Shown here piece after piece: positions 1 to 8,890 of a stretch of DNA of 55,793 nt. The position numbers were made by a program, and so were the translations under genes. The DNA is from Candidatus Zixiibacteriota bacterium. GTDB lineage: Bacteria > Zixibacteria > MSB-5A5 > RBG-16-43-9. The DNA lies in NCBI GenBank assembly GCA_030692925.1, contig JAUYBY010000012.1, positions 1-55,793 of the forward strand, written 5' to 3'. Position 1 is the stretch's first letter, and each line of letters begins with the position of its first letter. The notes beneath the pieces are model-generated. The model saw nothing but the letters and a program-made list of their open reading frames with translations. It had not been told where the DNA came from and ran no database searches.

Positions 1-198
1 GTTGCTTAACTCATAGAAATGGTAAATTGAGTCAGGAGTCGTTGACGTAGGGACAGCCCTTGTTGAGCGAAGCGAAATCCATTTTTTATCTGGATGGCTG
101 TCCGCATTAGAGTTAGGACAGGGACAAGCCCTGTCCCTACATAAAATTACTCCCAAAAAAGACTTCGGCAACAGTCCCCGTAGGTCTGCCCCTACCAT
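1..198 (-). repeat. Long dispersed repeat, copy 1 (inverted relative to 38053-38218)
   Basis: The reverse complement of this block matches 38053-38218 almost throughout. The 80 bases at 95-174 are identical. This copy carries 32 extra bases at 63-94 that the other copy lacks. They begin TTGAGCGAAGCG and end TCCATTTTTTATCTGGA, itself a small imperfect palindrome. The block is built of REP-type hairpins with GTAG feet. Confidence 0.9.
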
Positions 199-327
199 AG
201 AACCCCAGCAACTAAAACATTTTTAAATCCCTCCAAACAGAATCGGGCTTGACGTTGTAATATTCATAAAGGCTTTAGGTTTTTAACCTAAGGTCTTTTG
301 TTTTAATCTGGATGAAGGAGATTTTAC

Positions 328-356
328 TTGACAAGCGGGGTTTAATTTTTTATTTA
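328..356 (+). promoter_or_regulatory. Sigma-70-type promoter upstream of yceD
   Basis: TTGACA (328-333), a 17-base spacer and TATTTA (351-356). Transcription would start near 361-364, only a few bases before the ATG at 366. No Shine-Dalgarno is visible, so the transcript may be nearly leaderless. Confidence 0.5.
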
Positions 357-365
357 TCTTAGCTT

Positions 366-875
366 ATGAAGATTGACTTGAAATCTCTCAGGGATGAGGT
401 AAACTATTTAAGCTTAGAAGGAACTGCTGACTCCCTGGGGCTTAAAATCGAATGGGTGGAGTTCTCCAGCCCGGTCAAAGTGAACTTGAGAGTCTTACGC
501 TCCGGGAAGAACTATATCGGTGAAGGAAAGGTCGAGACCGTTGCCTTATTCGAATGCTCCCGCTGTCTGAAAAAATACTCACAGCCCCTGAAGGCGGATA
601 TCAGATTCCTGCTCAAAGAGGAAAAAGACCAGATAATCCTGGAATCAGAAGACCGGGAAAACCTGGCGCAGACTAGAAATTTCTTCAAGCTGGATGACCT
701 GGTGAGAGAGAGCTTGATTTTATCCATACCTTTGAAGTCGCTGTGCCAGGAGGACTGTAAGGGGCTTTGTCCGACCTGCGGAACAGATTTGAATGTAGCT
801 ACCTGTGAATGTAAGAAGGAGGAGATCGACCCGCGCTGGGAGAAACTACGGGATTTGAAAACTGAAAAGAAGTAA
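366..875 (+). CDS. yceD: YceD/DUF177 family protein
   Basis: This is a 169-residue member of the DUF177 (YceD) family, which is almost always encoded just before rpmF; here rpmF follows 60 bases downstream. Cysteines lie at 64 and 67 (CSRC) and in a C-terminal cluster at 127, 131, 135, 138, 147 and 149 (CxxxCxxxCxxC...CxC), consistent with zinc binding. The 'DPRWEKLRDL' end is typical of the family. YceD proteins have been linked to 23S rRNA accumulation in plants and bacteria, but no exact activity is established. It heads the fatty acid synthesis operon. There is no Shine-Dalgarno before the ATG, and the promoter -10 box ends 9 bases upstream, which suggests leaderless translation. The family call is firm; the function is not. 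Confidence 0.88.
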   Translation: MKIDLKSLRDEVNYLSLEGTADSLGLKIEWVEFSSPVKVNLRVLRSGKNYIGEGKVETVALFECSRCLKKYSQPLKADIRFLLKEEKDQIILESEDRENLAQTRNFFKLDDLVRESLILSIPLKSLCQEDCKGLCPTCGTDLNVATCECKKEEIDPRWEKLRDLKTEKK

Positions 876-935
876 AAAGGGAGACGGAAGACGTAAGAAT
901 TAAAACCATAAGAAAAGATAATTCAGGAGAAGAAA

Positions 936-1121
936 ATGCCACTGCCTAAAAGAAGACATTCCAAGACCAGAGGAGCCAAGCGAAGAACTCACTGGAAACT
1001 CGACGCTCCGAATGTTACCAGATGCTCTCATTGTCACCAGCCAAAACTGCCCCATCATATTTGCCCGCATTGTGGATATTATGATGGCAAGGAAATCATT
1101 ACCCCAGAAGAGACAACCTGA
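936..1121 (+). CDS. rpmF: 50S ribosomal protein L32
   Basis: This 61-residue protein starts MPLPKRRHSKTR, the L32 signature, and carries the zinc-ribbon type with CSHC (30-33) and CPHC (43-46). It is a structural component of the large ribosomal subunit. An AGGAGAAG Shine-Dalgarno lies just before the ATG. The yceD-rpmF-plsX-fabH order is conserved across many bacteria and ties ribosome and membrane lipid synthesis together. Retention of all four cysteines marks the zinc-dependent C+ form. Length and composition are normal. Confidence 0.97.
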   Translation: MPLPKRRHSKTRGAKRRTHWKLDAPNVTRCSHCHQPKLPHHICPHCGYYDGKEIITPEETT

Positions 1122-1172
1122 GCCGGGAGTCCCGCTTTTAGTGGGAATACGGCTTGCAGGGAGGAGTAAGCT

Positions 1173-2189
1173 TTGATCCGTATCGCCTTAGATGCCATGG
1201 GAGGAGATTATGCACCTGGATCAGTAGTAGAAGGTGCATTTTTAGCCTACCAGAAGAAAACCGACGATTTCAAGATCACCCTGGTCGGGGAGAAGGAAAA
1301 AATAGAAAAGGAGCTTTTGCGGCTTAATCTGCGCAACTCTTTTTTCACCATAGAAAACGCAACCGAAAATGTGCGGATGGAGGAAATCCCGACTGAGGCT
1401 CTTAAAGAGAAGAAGAACTCCTCCATCGCGGTTGGTACCAGGCTGCAGAAGGAGAACAAGGTGGATGCTTTTATCTCCAGCGGTAATACCGGCGCGGTGA
1501 TGGCTACCTCTCTTTTAACCTTAGGCCGGTTAGAAGGGGTTGCACGGCCGGCAATTGCCACCTGCCTTCCCACTGAAAAAGGGGTGGTGGTTTTCTTAGA
1601 CGTGGGAGCTAATGCCGAATGCAAAGCCATAAACCTTTACCAGTTCGGGGTGATGGGAAGCATCTATGCCTCCCATGTTTTGAAAAAGGAATTTCCCAAG
1701 GTAGGTCTTCTTTCCATCGGAGAGGAAAGCACCAAAGGGACTGAAATTGTCCAGGAAGCGCATAAGCTTCTGGAAAAGGGCCCGGTCAATTTCGTGGGGA
1801 ATGTTGAGGGGACAGACGTTTTAAAAGGGACTTGCGATGTGGTGGTCACGGATGGTTTCGTGGGTAACATCGTTTTGAAATTTACGGAAAGCATTGACGG
1901 ATTTCTAACTTCTCTGGTTCACAAAAGGGTTAAACAGAGCCTGCTTTTCAGATTCGGAGCTTTTCTTTTGAAAATCTCTCTCCGGGATTTAAGAAAGGTT
2001 TTAGATTATGCAGAATATGGAGGAGCTCCTCTTTTAGGAGTAAATGGGGTTTCTATAATCTGCCACGGAAAGTCTTCTCCCAAAGCCATCCAGAATGCTA
2101 TAAAAGTCGGAGTCGATATGGTAAAGGAAAAGGTCAACCAGGTGATCCAGGAGAAGCTTGCGAATAATAATAATTTGATCAGGGGATAA
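1173..2189 (+). CDS. plsX: Phosphate acyltransferase PlsX
   Basis: PlsX converts acyl-ACP and phosphate to acyl-phosphate, the donor for PlsY in phospholipid synthesis. The protein has 338 residues, normal for the family, and opens with the diagnostic RIALDAMGGDYAP. The internal SSGNTGA and DVGANAECK segments are also typical. A TTG start at 1173 is chosen because it puts the family N-terminus in place and is preceded by GGGAGGAG (about 1159-1166) at good spacing. fabH follows after 2 bases, indicating translational coupling. A peripheral membrane location is known for the family. Confidence 0.96.
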   Translation: MIRIALDAMGGDYAPGSVVEGAFLAYQKKTDDFKITLVGEKEKIEKELLRLNLRNSFFTIENATENVRMEEIPTEALKEKKNSSIAVGTRLQKENKVDAFISSGNTGAVMATSLLTLGRLEGVARPAIATCLPTEKGVVVFLDVGANAECKAINLYQFGVMGSIYASHVLKKEFPKVGLLSIGEESTKGTEIVQEAHKLLEKGPVNFVGNVEGTDVLKGTCDVVVTDGFVGNIVLKFTESIDGFLTSLVHKRVKQSLLFRFGAFLLKISLRDLRKVLDYAEYGGAPLLGVNGVSIICHGKSSPKAIQNAIKVGVDMVKEKVNQVIQEKLANNNNLIRG

Positions 2190-2191
2190 AA

Positions 2192-3208
2192 ATGTCTGAT
2201 TTCGAATCTACCGAGCATAATAATAGATTTGGTGCTGTTATCACCGGAACGGGCTCCTTTACTCCGGAGAAGGTTTTGACTAATGCGGATTTAGAGAAGA
2301 TGGTCGAGACCACGGATGAATGGATAACCACCCGCAGCGGGATCAAGGAAAGAAGGATTGCAGATAAAGAAACTGCGGCCTCGGACTTATCTTTTGAAGC
2401 TACAAAAAAAGCCATGGCAGAGGCAAAGATAAAACCAGAGGAGCTCGATTTGATCCTGATCGGGACTGTTACTCCGGATTATCTTTTACCCTCGACTGCC
2501 TGCATTCTTCAGGATAGATTGGGGGCAAAAAATGCCGCGGTGATGGACATAGTTGCGGCCTGCAGCGGATTTCTCTACGGTCTTTCAGTGGCTCAAGCCT
2601 TTATCTATTCCGGGAAATATAAGACCATCCTGGTAATCGGGGTCGAAGTTTTATCCAAGATCACCAACTGGAATGACCGGAACACCTGTGTTCTTTTCGG
2701 TGACGGAGCTGGTGCAGCTATTGTTCAGAGGACTCAGGAAAATAATAAGGGCATATTGGCCACTTACTTATGCGGAGATGGTTCCCTGGCTAATCTTTTG
2801 CATATTCCGGTTGGCGGAACAAGGACACCTCTGACCAAAGAGAATATCGATAAAGGGGATCAATACATCAAGATGGAAGGAAGCGAGGTTTTTAAATCAG
2901 CCGTTAGGTCGATGGAGGATGCAGCCACGCGAGCTTTAAAGGAAGCTAATATCTCCGCGGAGCAGATTGACCTATTAATTCCGCATCAGGCAAATATAAG
3001 GATTATCGAGGCAACTGCCAAAAGGCTGAAAATGCCTATGGAAAAAGTTTTCGTCAATATCGATAAATACGGAAACACCTCTTCTGCTTCTATCCCGATT
3101 GCTTTAGACGAGGCAAGGAAGTCGGGCCGGATAAAGCCGGGTGACATCACTCTTCTGGTAGCTTTCGGCGCAGGATTCACCTGGGGCTCAGCGGTGATCC
3201 GATGGTGA
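2192..3208 (+). CDS. fabH: Beta-ketoacyl-ACP synthase III
   Basis: FabH condenses acetyl-CoA (or another primer) with malonyl-ACP to start fatty acid synthesis. The catalytic triad is visible: C124 in AACSGF, H265 in PHQANIR and N295 in KYGNTSS. At 338 residues it is slightly long because of about 12 extra N-terminal residues (MSDFESTEHNNR) before the usual start of the fold. The start is kept because it lies 2 bases after plsX and follows an AGGGG stretch. The gap to fabD (3209-3454) is filled with repeats rather than coding sequence. Confidence 0.96.
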   Translation: MSDFESTEHNNRFGAVITGTGSFTPEKVLTNADLEKMVETTDEWITTRSGIKERRIADKETAASDLSFEATKKAMAEAKIKPEELDLILIGTVTPDYLLPSTACILQDRLGAKNAAVMDIVAACSGFLYGLSVAQAFIYSGKYKTILVIGVEVLSKITNWNDRNTCVLFGDGAGAAIVQRTQENNKGILATYLCGDGSLANLLHIPVGGTRTPLTKENIDKGDQYIKMEGSEVFKSAVRSMEDAATRALKEANISAEQIDLLIPHQANIRIIEATAKRLKMPMEKVFVNIDKYGNTSSASIPIALDEARKSGRIKPGDITLLVAFGAGFTWGSAVIRW

Positions 3209-3213
3209 GAAAA

Positions 3214-3247
3214 GCAGGTAACTCGTAGCAAGGAGCAGGTAGCAAAA
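3214..3247 (+). repeat. Degenerate 'GTAGCA' word repeat
   Basis: A stretch of quasi-tandem words (GTAACTCGTAGCAAGGAGCA, then GGTAGCAAAA). A close relative occurs after fabG at 5154-5187. It is not a palindrome. Confidence 0.6.
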
Positions 3248-3262
3248 GAAGAGAGAAGATTA

Positions 3263-3328
3263 AATTGCTCTCTGTTGGTGTCTTCACCAACGGAGCCTTG
3301 TTGGTCAGGAGACCAACAAGGAGCAATC
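3263..3328 (+). repeat. Compound hairpin repeat (GTTGGTC family)
   Basis: Two adjacent hairpins, GTTGGTG...CACCAAC (3274-3291) and TTGTTGGTCAGGAGACCAAC (from 3298), enclosed by outer arms ATTGCTC and GAGCAAT. Related copies lie at 12653-12704 and 15933-15960. Confidence 0.75.
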
Positions 3329-3331
3329 GCC

Positions 3332-3414
3332 GTCATTGCGAGGAGTCCCCTTCGGGACGACGAAACAATCCACACAGTCAAACGGATTGCTTCGCCCTCC
3401 GGGCTCGCAATGAC
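3332..3414 (+). repeat. GTCATTGCGAG element, copy 1
   Basis: Terminal inverted repeats GTCATTGCGAG and CTCGCAATGAC bound about 83 bases, with inner hairpins TCCCCTTCGGGA and GAAACAATC/GGATTGCTTC. The architecture is MITE-like or BIME-like. Other copies are at 29537-29630 and, partial, at 18101-18139. Confidence 0.85.
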
Positions 3415-3454
3415 AGCCTGAAAAGCAAAAAGCAAACAGCGAGTACCAAAATTT

Positions 3455-4402
3455 ATGGATAAAAAATTTGTCTTTATCCTCCCCGGTCAGGGTTCCCAGT
3501 ATGTGGGGATGGCCAAGGATTTGTATGAGTCTTCTTCTGAGGTAAAAGAGCTTTATGCTAAAGCTTCAGAGAGTCTGGAATATGATTTGGCTAAAGTCTG
3601 CTTCGAAGGACCAGAAGAGCTTTTAGTTCAGACCAAATATACCCAGCCAGCCATCTTTGTTCACAGTGTGTCTTTGTGGCAGTTTCTGAAAAAAGAAGGA
3701 ATTCTTCCTTCCTTTGTGGCAGGACATAGTTTAGGTGAGTATTCAGCCACAGTTTGTGCCGGGTTTTTCTCGTTTGAAGACGGGCTTAAGGCAGTCAAGC
3801 ACCGGAGCCTTCTGATGCAAAAGGCATGTGACAAGGAAAAAGGGACTATGGCGGCAATTATTGGTTTATCCGGAGAAAAGGTACTGGAGTTATGTAAACA
3901 GGCGTCTAATTATGGTATAGTTCAGCCAGCTAATTTCAATTCCCCTGACCAGGTAGCCATAACCGGTGATTTAAAAGGTGTGGAAAAAGGGGTTGAGCTA
4001 GCCAAGGAATTCGGGGCAAAAAGGGTGATGATGCTTTCAGTCGGTGGTGCTTATCACTCCCCTTTGATGGCTTTGGCAAAAGAAGGGATGGCAGAGGTTC
4101 TGAACAGCGTAAAGATAAACCCGGGTCAGGTTCCTCTGATAGCCAATGTTACTGCCACTCCGACCAAAGACCCGGTAGAGCTGAAATATCTTCTGATAGA
4201 GCAGATAACCAGCTCAGTTCTGTGGCACCAGTCGATGGAATACCTTTACAGTCAGGGGATAAAAGATTTTATTGAAATAGGCCCTGGGAAAGTCCTGCAA
4301 GGGCTTTTGAAGAGGTCTTTTAAAGAGGTCAACTTATACGGAATAGATAAGCTTTCCGAGCTTGAGCAGTTTATAAGGGAGTATAAGGCGGTTGAGGTTT
4401 AG
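3455..4402 (+). CDS. fabD: Malonyl-CoA:ACP transacylase
   Basis: FabD moves malonyl groups from CoA to ACP to supply the elongation cycle. The 315-residue protein has the acyltransferase motif GHSLGE with the nucleophile S92, H201 in AYHSP as the catalytic histidine, and the N-terminal LPGQGSQ loop. No clear Shine-Dalgarno precedes the ATG, and the upstream 240 bases are repeats. fabG starts 4 bases after the stop, so fabD and fabG are probably coupled. Length and motifs are complete. Confidence 0.96.
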   Translation: MDKKFVFILPGQGSQYVGMAKDLYESSSEVKELYAKASESLEYDLAKVCFEGPEELLVQTKYTQPAIFVHSVSLWQFLKKEGILPSFVAGHSLGEYSATVCAGFFSFEDGLKAVKHRSLLMQKACDKEKGTMAAIIGLSGEKVLELCKQASNYGIVQPANFNSPDQVAITGDLKGVEKGVELAKEFGAKRVMMLSVGGAYHSPLMALAKEGMAEVLNSVKINPGQVPLIANVTATPTKDPVELKYLLIEQITSSVLWHQSMEYLYSQGIKDFIEIGPGKVLQGLLKRSFKEVNLYGIDKLSELEQFIREYKAVEV

Positions 4403-4405
4403 GAT

Positions 4406-5149
4406 ATGGGTTTAAAAGGGAAAGTAGCTTTAATCACTGGTGCCGCACAGGGAATAGGAAAGGCTATCTCTGAAAAGTTAGCTTCGTCCGGAGTAAATTT
4501 GATTCTCTGGGATGTAAACTTGGAGTTAGCTGAAAAAGTGGCATCAAGTCTACAGTCCGAGAAAAATATAAAAGCCCTGGCCCAAAAGGTGGACGTATCA
4601 AATTACTCTGTGGTGGAGACAGGTTTAAAAAAAGCGCTGGAGGAATTTTTACAGATCGATATTTTAGTCAACAATGCTGGTATAACCCGGGATGGACTTT
4701 TGATACGAATGAGCGAGGAGGACTGGGATAAAGTTATAGACGTGAATCTCAAAGGCACATTTAACTTATGCAAAGCAGTTTCCAGGATTATGCTGAAACA
4801 AAAATCAGGCCGTATCGTAAACATAAGCTCAGTTGTGGGGTTAATGGGAAATATCGGGCAGGTCAACTATTCTGCCTCCAAAGCCGGGCTTTTGGGTTTG
4901 ACCAAATCGTTAGCCAAGGAGTTAGCCTCAAGAGACATTACGGTCAATGCAGTGGCGCCCGGATATATCAAGACCGAAATGACGGAAAAGATACCAGAGG
5001 AGGCGAAAAAGGCTTTTCTTTCCTCCATCCCTTTGAGAAGAGAAGGACTGCCTGAGGACGTGGCAAATACGGTTGCCTTTCTGGTCTCGGATGAAGCAAG
5101 TTACATTACCGGGCAGGTCATTCAGGTAGATGGTGGATTGTTGATGTAA
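4406..5149 (+). CDS. fabG: 3-oxoacyl-ACP reductase
   Basis: FabG is an NADPH-dependent short-chain dehydrogenase that reduces 3-oxoacyl-ACP in each elongation round. The 247-residue protein has the cofactor motif TGAAQGIGKA (11-20), NNAG (89-92), N113, a Ser at 141-142 and the YxxxK pair Y155/K159. The C-terminus VIQVDGGLLM is typical of FabG rather than of other SDRs, and its position between fabD and acpP settles the identity. A 260-base repeat-filled gap separates it from acpP. Confidence 0.95.
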   Translation: MGLKGKVALITGAAQGIGKAISEKLASSGVNLILWDVNLELAEKVASSLQSEKNIKALAQKVDVSNYSVVETGLKKALEEFLQIDILVNNAGITRDGLLIRMSEEDWDKVIDVNLKGTFNLCKAVSRIMLKQKSGRIVNISSVVGLMGNIGQVNYSASKAGLLGLTKSLAKELASRDITVNAVAPGYIKTEMTEKIPEEAKKAFLSSIPLRREGLPEDVANTVAFLVSDEASYITGQVIQVDGGLLM

Positions 5150-5153
5150 AAAA

Positions 5154-5187
5154 GCTGGTAGCACGTAGCAGGGAGCAAGTAGCAAAA
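5154..5187 (+). repeat. Degenerate 'GTAGCA' word repeat, second copy
   Basis: GCTGGTAGCACGTAGCAGGG followed by AGCAAGTAGCAAAA. It aligns with 3214-3247. Both copies lie directly after fab genes and before another repeat. Confidence 0.6.
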
Positions 5188-5238
5188 AAATAAAGGAAGA
5201 TGGAAGACTGAAAAAGGAAAATAGAAAGGAACGATAAT

Positions 5239-5335
5239 TGTCATTCTGAGCCCGTAGGGCGAAGAATCTATCCCAAAATCAATACGGACGGATTCTTCGG
5301 TCGTCTCGCCAAAGGCGGACTCCCTCAGAATGACA
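5239..5335 (+). repeat. GTCATTCTGAG element, copy 1
   Basis: Terminal inverted repeats TGTCATTCTGAG and CTCAGAATGACA bound 97 bases. The inner parts GAAGAATC and GATTCTTCG are also complementary. Other copies are at 16491-16588, 20486-20607 and 26719-26802, with a half copy at 34807-34845. Confidence 0.88.
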
Positions 5336-5411
5336 AAAAGTCGAAAGCTCAAAAGGAAGAAATAAAGAGAAAAAGAACTCAAGAAAAATTTAAAAAAGAG
5401 GAGGTGAAAAA

Positions 5412-5657
5412 ATGGCATCAGTGGATGAAAAGGTAAAGGAAATAATCGTGGAGCAGTTGGGGGTGGATCCGGCTCAGGTTACGCCGGAGGCTTCTTTTGT
5501 GAACGACTTAGGAGCTGATTCCTTGGATACGGTGGAGTTGGTAATGGCTTTAGAGGAGGAGTTCAACCTGGAGATACCGGACGAGGAGGCTGAGAAGATA
5601 ACGACTGTGGGACAGGCGATTGAATATATCAAGCAGAACAGTTCCAAGGAAGCCTAA
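5412..5657 (+). CDS. acpP: Acyl carrier protein
   Basis: The 81-residue acidic carrier protein bears the phosphopantetheine attachment motif GADSLD with S37. It shuttles growing acyl chains between the Fab enzymes and also feeds LpxA and related lipid A enzymes encoded later in the window. A strong GAGGAGGTGA Shine-Dalgarno lies at about 5398-5407, the best in this operon, consistent with the high abundance expected of ACP. fabF follows 59 bases downstream. Confidence 0.97.
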   Translation: MASVDEKVKEIIVEQLGVDPAQVTPEASFVNDLGADSLDTVELVMALEEEFNLEIPDEEAEKITTVGQAIEYIKQNSSKEA

Positions 5658-5716
5658 AAGCTCTATTTGCAAATGGTTCTTGCATTAATAAGAAATCATA
5701 AAATCAGGTGAGTTAA

Positions 5717-6958
5717 ATGAAAAGGAGAGTAGTTATCACCGGTTTAGGGGTTATCTCTCCGGTAGGTAACAGCGTGGAGGAGCTGTGGGAAGCTCTGAAA
5801 AATGGCAAATCCGGAGCAGGTAAGATAACCAGGTTTGACGTTTCGAATTTTACCACCAGGATTGCGGCTGAGGTAAAAGGGTTTGACCCTCTGCAGTATA
5901 TCGACAAAAAGGAAGCCCGCAGGATGGGCTTGCACGAGCAGTATTCTATGTCCACTGCTTTTCAGGTAATGCAGGATGCGAAGCTGGACTCCAACTCATT
6001 CGACCCGGACAGGGCTGGAGCAGTTATCGGAAGCGGGATCGGGGGGGTGGATGTCATGGAGACCCAGCACTCAGTTCTTCTAAAAGAAGGTCCTGGAAGG
6101 GTAAGCCCTTTCTTTATCCCGATGATGATCTTGGATATGTCTGCTGGCCTGGTCTCCATAAGGTATAATCTTAAAGGTCCTAACTATGCTACTGTCTCTG
6201 CCTGTGCCTCCGGCGCGCATGCGATTGCAGATTCCTTCAAGATCGTCCAGAGAGGGGATGCTGAGCTTATGGTTACCGGAGCAAGCGAAGCTTCCATAAC
6301 TCCACTTGCCTTGGCCGGGTTTTGCTCTGCCAGGGCCTTATCCACCAGAAATGAGGAGCCGGAAAAAGCTTCCAGGCCCTTTGACAAATTAAGAGATGGC
6401 TTTGTTATGGGCGAAGGATCAGGAATGCTGATTCTGGAGAGTTTAGAGCATGCGCAAAAAAGAGGGGTTAAAATCTATGCGGAGATAGTGGGGGTGGGAA
6501 TGACTGCAGATGCTTATCATATCACTGCCCCGGCCCCGGGCGGGGATGGCGCTATACGCTCGATGAAATTAGCTCTTCAGGATGCCGGGCTAAATCCGGA
6601 GGAAGTGGATTATATCAACACGCACGGCACCTCCACGGATTTAGGTGACATAGCTGAGACCCAGGCGATAAAAAATGTTTTTGGGGAAAGGGCTTATAAG
6701 ATTCCCGCTAATTCTACCAAGTCGCTGGTCGGACACCTTTTGGGAGCAGCCGGTGCAGTTGAGCTGATTGCGACCATAAAATCAATGGAGCAGGGGATTT
6801 TGCATCCTACTATAAACCAGGAGGTGCCTGACCCGGAATGTGATTTAGACTATGTTCCCAACCAATCTCGAAAGCACCAGATCCGGGTGGCTTTAAGCAA
6901 CTCCTTCGGCTTCGGAGGGCACAATATAACCCTGGCAATAAAAAAATTCGAAGCATAG
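5717..6958 (+). CDS. fabF: Beta-ketoacyl-ACP synthase II
   Basis: FabF performs the chain-lengthening Claisen condensation of acyl-ACP with malonyl-ACP. The 413-residue protein has the Cys-His-His triad C163 (SACASG), H303 ([10 protein letters not shown]) and H340 (VGHLLGAAG), which distinguishes it from FabH. AGGTGAG lies just before the ATG. The acpP-fabF-rnc order is widely conserved. fabF is the only elongating condensing enzyme in the window, and no fabI or fabK is seen nearby. Confidence 0.96.
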   Translation: MKRRVVITGLGVISPVGNSVEELWEALKNGKSGAGKITRFDVSNFTTRIAAEVKGFDPLQYIDKKEARRMGLHEQYSMSTAFQVMQDAKLDSNSFDPDRAGAVIGSGIGGVDVMETQHSVLLKEGPGRVSPFFIPMMILDMSAGLVSIRYNLKGPNYATVSACASGAHAIADSFKIVQRGDAELMVTGASEASITPLALAGFCSARALSTRNEEPEKASRPFDKLRDGFVMGEGSGMLILESLEHAQKRGVKIYAEIVGVGMTADAYHITAPAPGGDGAIRSMKLALQDAGLNPEEVDYINTHGTSTDLGDIAETQAIKNVFGERAYKIPANSTKSLVGHLLGAAGAVELIATIKSMEQGILHPTINQEVPDPECDLDYVPNQSRKHQIRVALSNSFGFGGHNITLAIKKFEA

Positions 6959-6977
6959 ACCCTTCTTTAATTTTCCT

Positions 6978-7727
6978 ATGAGATTTGAACCGGGCAGGTT
7001 TATCAGGAACTTATTTTTTAAATCAAAGGCTGGTTTAAAAGAGGGGTTAGAACAAAGGCTGGGGTATATCTTCAAAGACCAGTCCCGGTTAGAAGAGGCT
7101 TTGACCCACCGCTCTTTTTTAAAAGAGGCTGGCAAAGAGAGAAACTCCTCCTATGAAAGACTGGAGTTTTTAGGTGATGCGGTCTTGGGACTTTCGGTCA
7201 GCCTGTATCTTTTTGAGAATTTCCCGGACAAAGATGAGGGGGAATTAACCAAGCTCAAAGCCACTTTGGTGAGCGAGGTAAATCTTTCCCGCCGGGCAAA
7301 GCTGATCTCCTTAGGAAAATATCTTCATTTAAGCGCAGAGGAGGAAAAATCCGGAGGAAGGTCCAGGCCTTCCATCCTGTCTGATTCGTATGAAGCCCTG
7401 TTAGGTGCTATTTTCCTGGACGGGGGCTTGAAATCAGCAGAGGAGTTTATCCAGGCACATCTTTTGAAAAATCTGAAGGAGACGGCTGAGGATAAATCGA
7501 TGCATAACTACAAGGGCGAGCTTTTGGAACTGCTGCAGGCTGAAGGCGAAGGTATTCCTAAATATGAGGTCATGGAAGAGGAAGGACCTGACCATCAGAA
7601 GATGTTCACCATCGGGGTTTATTCCAAGGGAAAGCTTTTAGGCAAAGGTAAGGGTGCAAGTAAAAAGGAAGCAGAACAGTACGCCGCCAAAATAGCTTTA
7701 GAGGAACTCGAAAAGGAGACAAGCTGA
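6978..7727 (+). CDS. rnc: Ribonuclease III
   Basis: RNase III cleaves double-stranded RNA in rRNA and mRNA processing. The 249-residue protein has an RNase III domain with signature ERLEFLGDAVL (E63, D67) and the second metal-binding pair D136/E139, then a C-terminal dsRNA-binding domain (about 180-248) with the KKEAEQYAA helix. About 20 extra residues precede the usual N-terminus. It starts 19 bases after fabF and ends 1 base before the next gene, so it belongs to the operon. Abundant intergenic hairpins in this genome would be plausible substrates; that is inference. Confidence 0.95.
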   Translation: MRFEPGRFIRNLFFKSKAGLKEGLEQRLGYIFKDQSRLEEALTHRSFLKEAGKERNSSYERLEFLGDAVLGLSVSLYLFENFPDKDEGELTKLKATLVSEVNLSRRAKLISLGKYLHLSAEEEKSGGRSRPSILSDSYEALLGAIFLDGGLKSAEEFIQAHLLKNLKETAEDKSMHNYKGELLELLQAEGEGIPKYEVMEEEGPDHQKMFTIGVYSKGKLLGKGKGASKKEAEQYAAKIALEELEKETS

Positions 7728-7728
7728 A

Positions 7729-8886
7729 ATGGATTTTCTATTGACTGAGGAGCAGAAAAAGTTAAAAGAGCTGAGCAGGAAGATAGCTTTGGAAAAAATT
7801 CTCCCTAAAAGAGAATATTTTGATGAGACTGAGGAGTTCCCCTGGGAGGTTGTAAAAGAGTTGGCTTCAGCCGGGCTGTTTGAGGTTTACATTCCTCAGG
7901 AATATGAAGGGAAAGGTGGGGGAGTCACTGAGCTTTCTGTGGTGGCTGAGGAGCTGTCTAGGGTCTGCGGTGGAATCGCTCTTTCCTTTGCCGGGACAGC
8001 TTTAGGAACTTACCCGATCCTGCTTTTCGGAAATGAAAAGCAGAAGAAAAAGTACCTTCCACTTATAGCTAAAGGAGAAAAATTAGCCGCTTTCGGGTTG
8101 ACCGAGCCGAATGCAGGAAGCGATGCCTCATCCATTCAGACTCAGGCAAAGAAAGTAGAGGGTGGGTATCTTTTGAACGGAACCAAACAGTGGATCACCA
8201 ATGGAGGAGAAGCAGAGGTCTATACTATAGTCGCAGTCACAGACAAAAGCAAAGGGGCAAGAGGAGCATCTGCCTTCATAGTCGAGAAAGGTTATGAAGG
8301 TTTTTCCTTTGGCAAAAAAGAAAAGAAGATGGGCATAAGGGCATCTGCCACCAGGGAGCTTAATTTTTCGGACTGCTTTGTGCCAGAGGAAAATCTCTTA
8401 GGCAAGGAGGGGAGCGGGTTTATCGTGGCAATGAGGACATTTGACAAGACCAGGCCAGGCGTGGCAGCTCAAGCCTTAGGTATTGCCCAGGGGGCTTTGG
8501 ACGAAGCTCTGGTTTATTCCAGAAAAAGGGAACAGTTTGGACAGCAGATCTCCTCTTTTCAGGACATCCAGTTTAAGTTAGCGGATATGGCAACCCAGAT
8601 CGAGGCAGCCAGAGCACTGGTCTATTCAGTTGCACTTCTCATCGACTCCGGAGCAGAAAAAGTTTCCAAGGAATCCTCTATGGCTAAGATATTCGCCTCA
8701 GATGTAGCAGTCAAAGTAACCAGTATGGCTGTGCAGATTTTTGGAGGATATGGTTACCTGAGAAACTATCCAGTCGAAAAGATGATGCGGGATGCTAAGA
8801 TAACCCAGATCTACGAAGGCACAAATGAGATCCAGAGGGGAATTATCGCGCTGAACCTCATCAAAGAGATAGTTAGTAAGAAATAA
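7729..8886 (+). CDS. Acyl-CoA dehydrogenase
   Basis: This FAD-dependent enzyme introduces a 2,3 double bond in an acyl-CoA. The 385-residue length and the motifs FGLTEPNAGSDASS (FAD/substrate loop), FGGYGYLRNYPVEKMMRDAK and YEGTNEIQR place it with short/medium/branched-chain dehydrogenases. The expected catalytic base is E363 in YEGTNE. The start lies 1 base after the rnc stop with an AAGGAGA site inside rnc. It is unusual to see a beta-oxidation-type enzyme end a biosynthetic fab operon. It may act in short-chain or amino acid-derived acyl-CoA metabolism; the substrate cannot be told from sequence. Confidence 0.93.
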   Translation: MDFLLTEEQKKLKELSRKIALEKILPKREYFDETEEFPWEVVKELASAGLFEVYIPQEYEGKGGGVTELSVVAEELSRVCGGIALSFAGTALGTYPILLFGNEKQKKKYLPLIAKGEKLAAFGLTEPNAGSDASSIQTQAKKVEGGYLLNGTKQWITNGGEAEVYTIVAVTDKSKGARGASAFIVEKGYEGFSFGKKEKKMGIRASATRELNFSDCFVPEENLLGKEGSGFIVAMRTFDKTRPGVAAQALGIAQGALDEALVYSRKREQFGQQISSFQDIQFKLADMATQIEAARALVYSVALLIDSGAEKVSKESSMAKIFASDVAVKVTSMAVQIFGGYGYLRNYPVEKMMRDAKITQIYEGTNEIQRGIIALNLIKEIVSKK

Positions 8887-8890
8887 AAAT

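Larger units (their letters stand above)
1..365. other. Gene-free left edge: REP-like repeat block and yceD promoter
   Basis: No plausible coding frame is visible. Positions 1-198 are an inverted copy of 38053-38218, with an 80-bp perfect match (95-174 against 38075-38154). The block contains GTAG-footed hairpins, for example the arms GGACAGGG and CCCTGTCC around 115-137. Positions 199-300 show little beyond a weak AACCTAAGG-type palindrome near 279-293. The promoter of the first operon lies at 328-356. Confidence 0.7.

Noticed and set aside
2986..3462. Open frames on both strands across the fabH-fabD gap (149 codons minus, 65 codons plus)
   Set aside because: They consist of the antisense of fabH plus palindromic repeats. 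Similar 'LLVRR' and 'CEESPSG' strings are translations of repeats seen elsewhere.
3214..5335. CRISPR array considered for the repeat-rich gaps
   Set aside because: Repeats are palindromic elements of different families without regular spacing, equal spacers or cas genes nearby.
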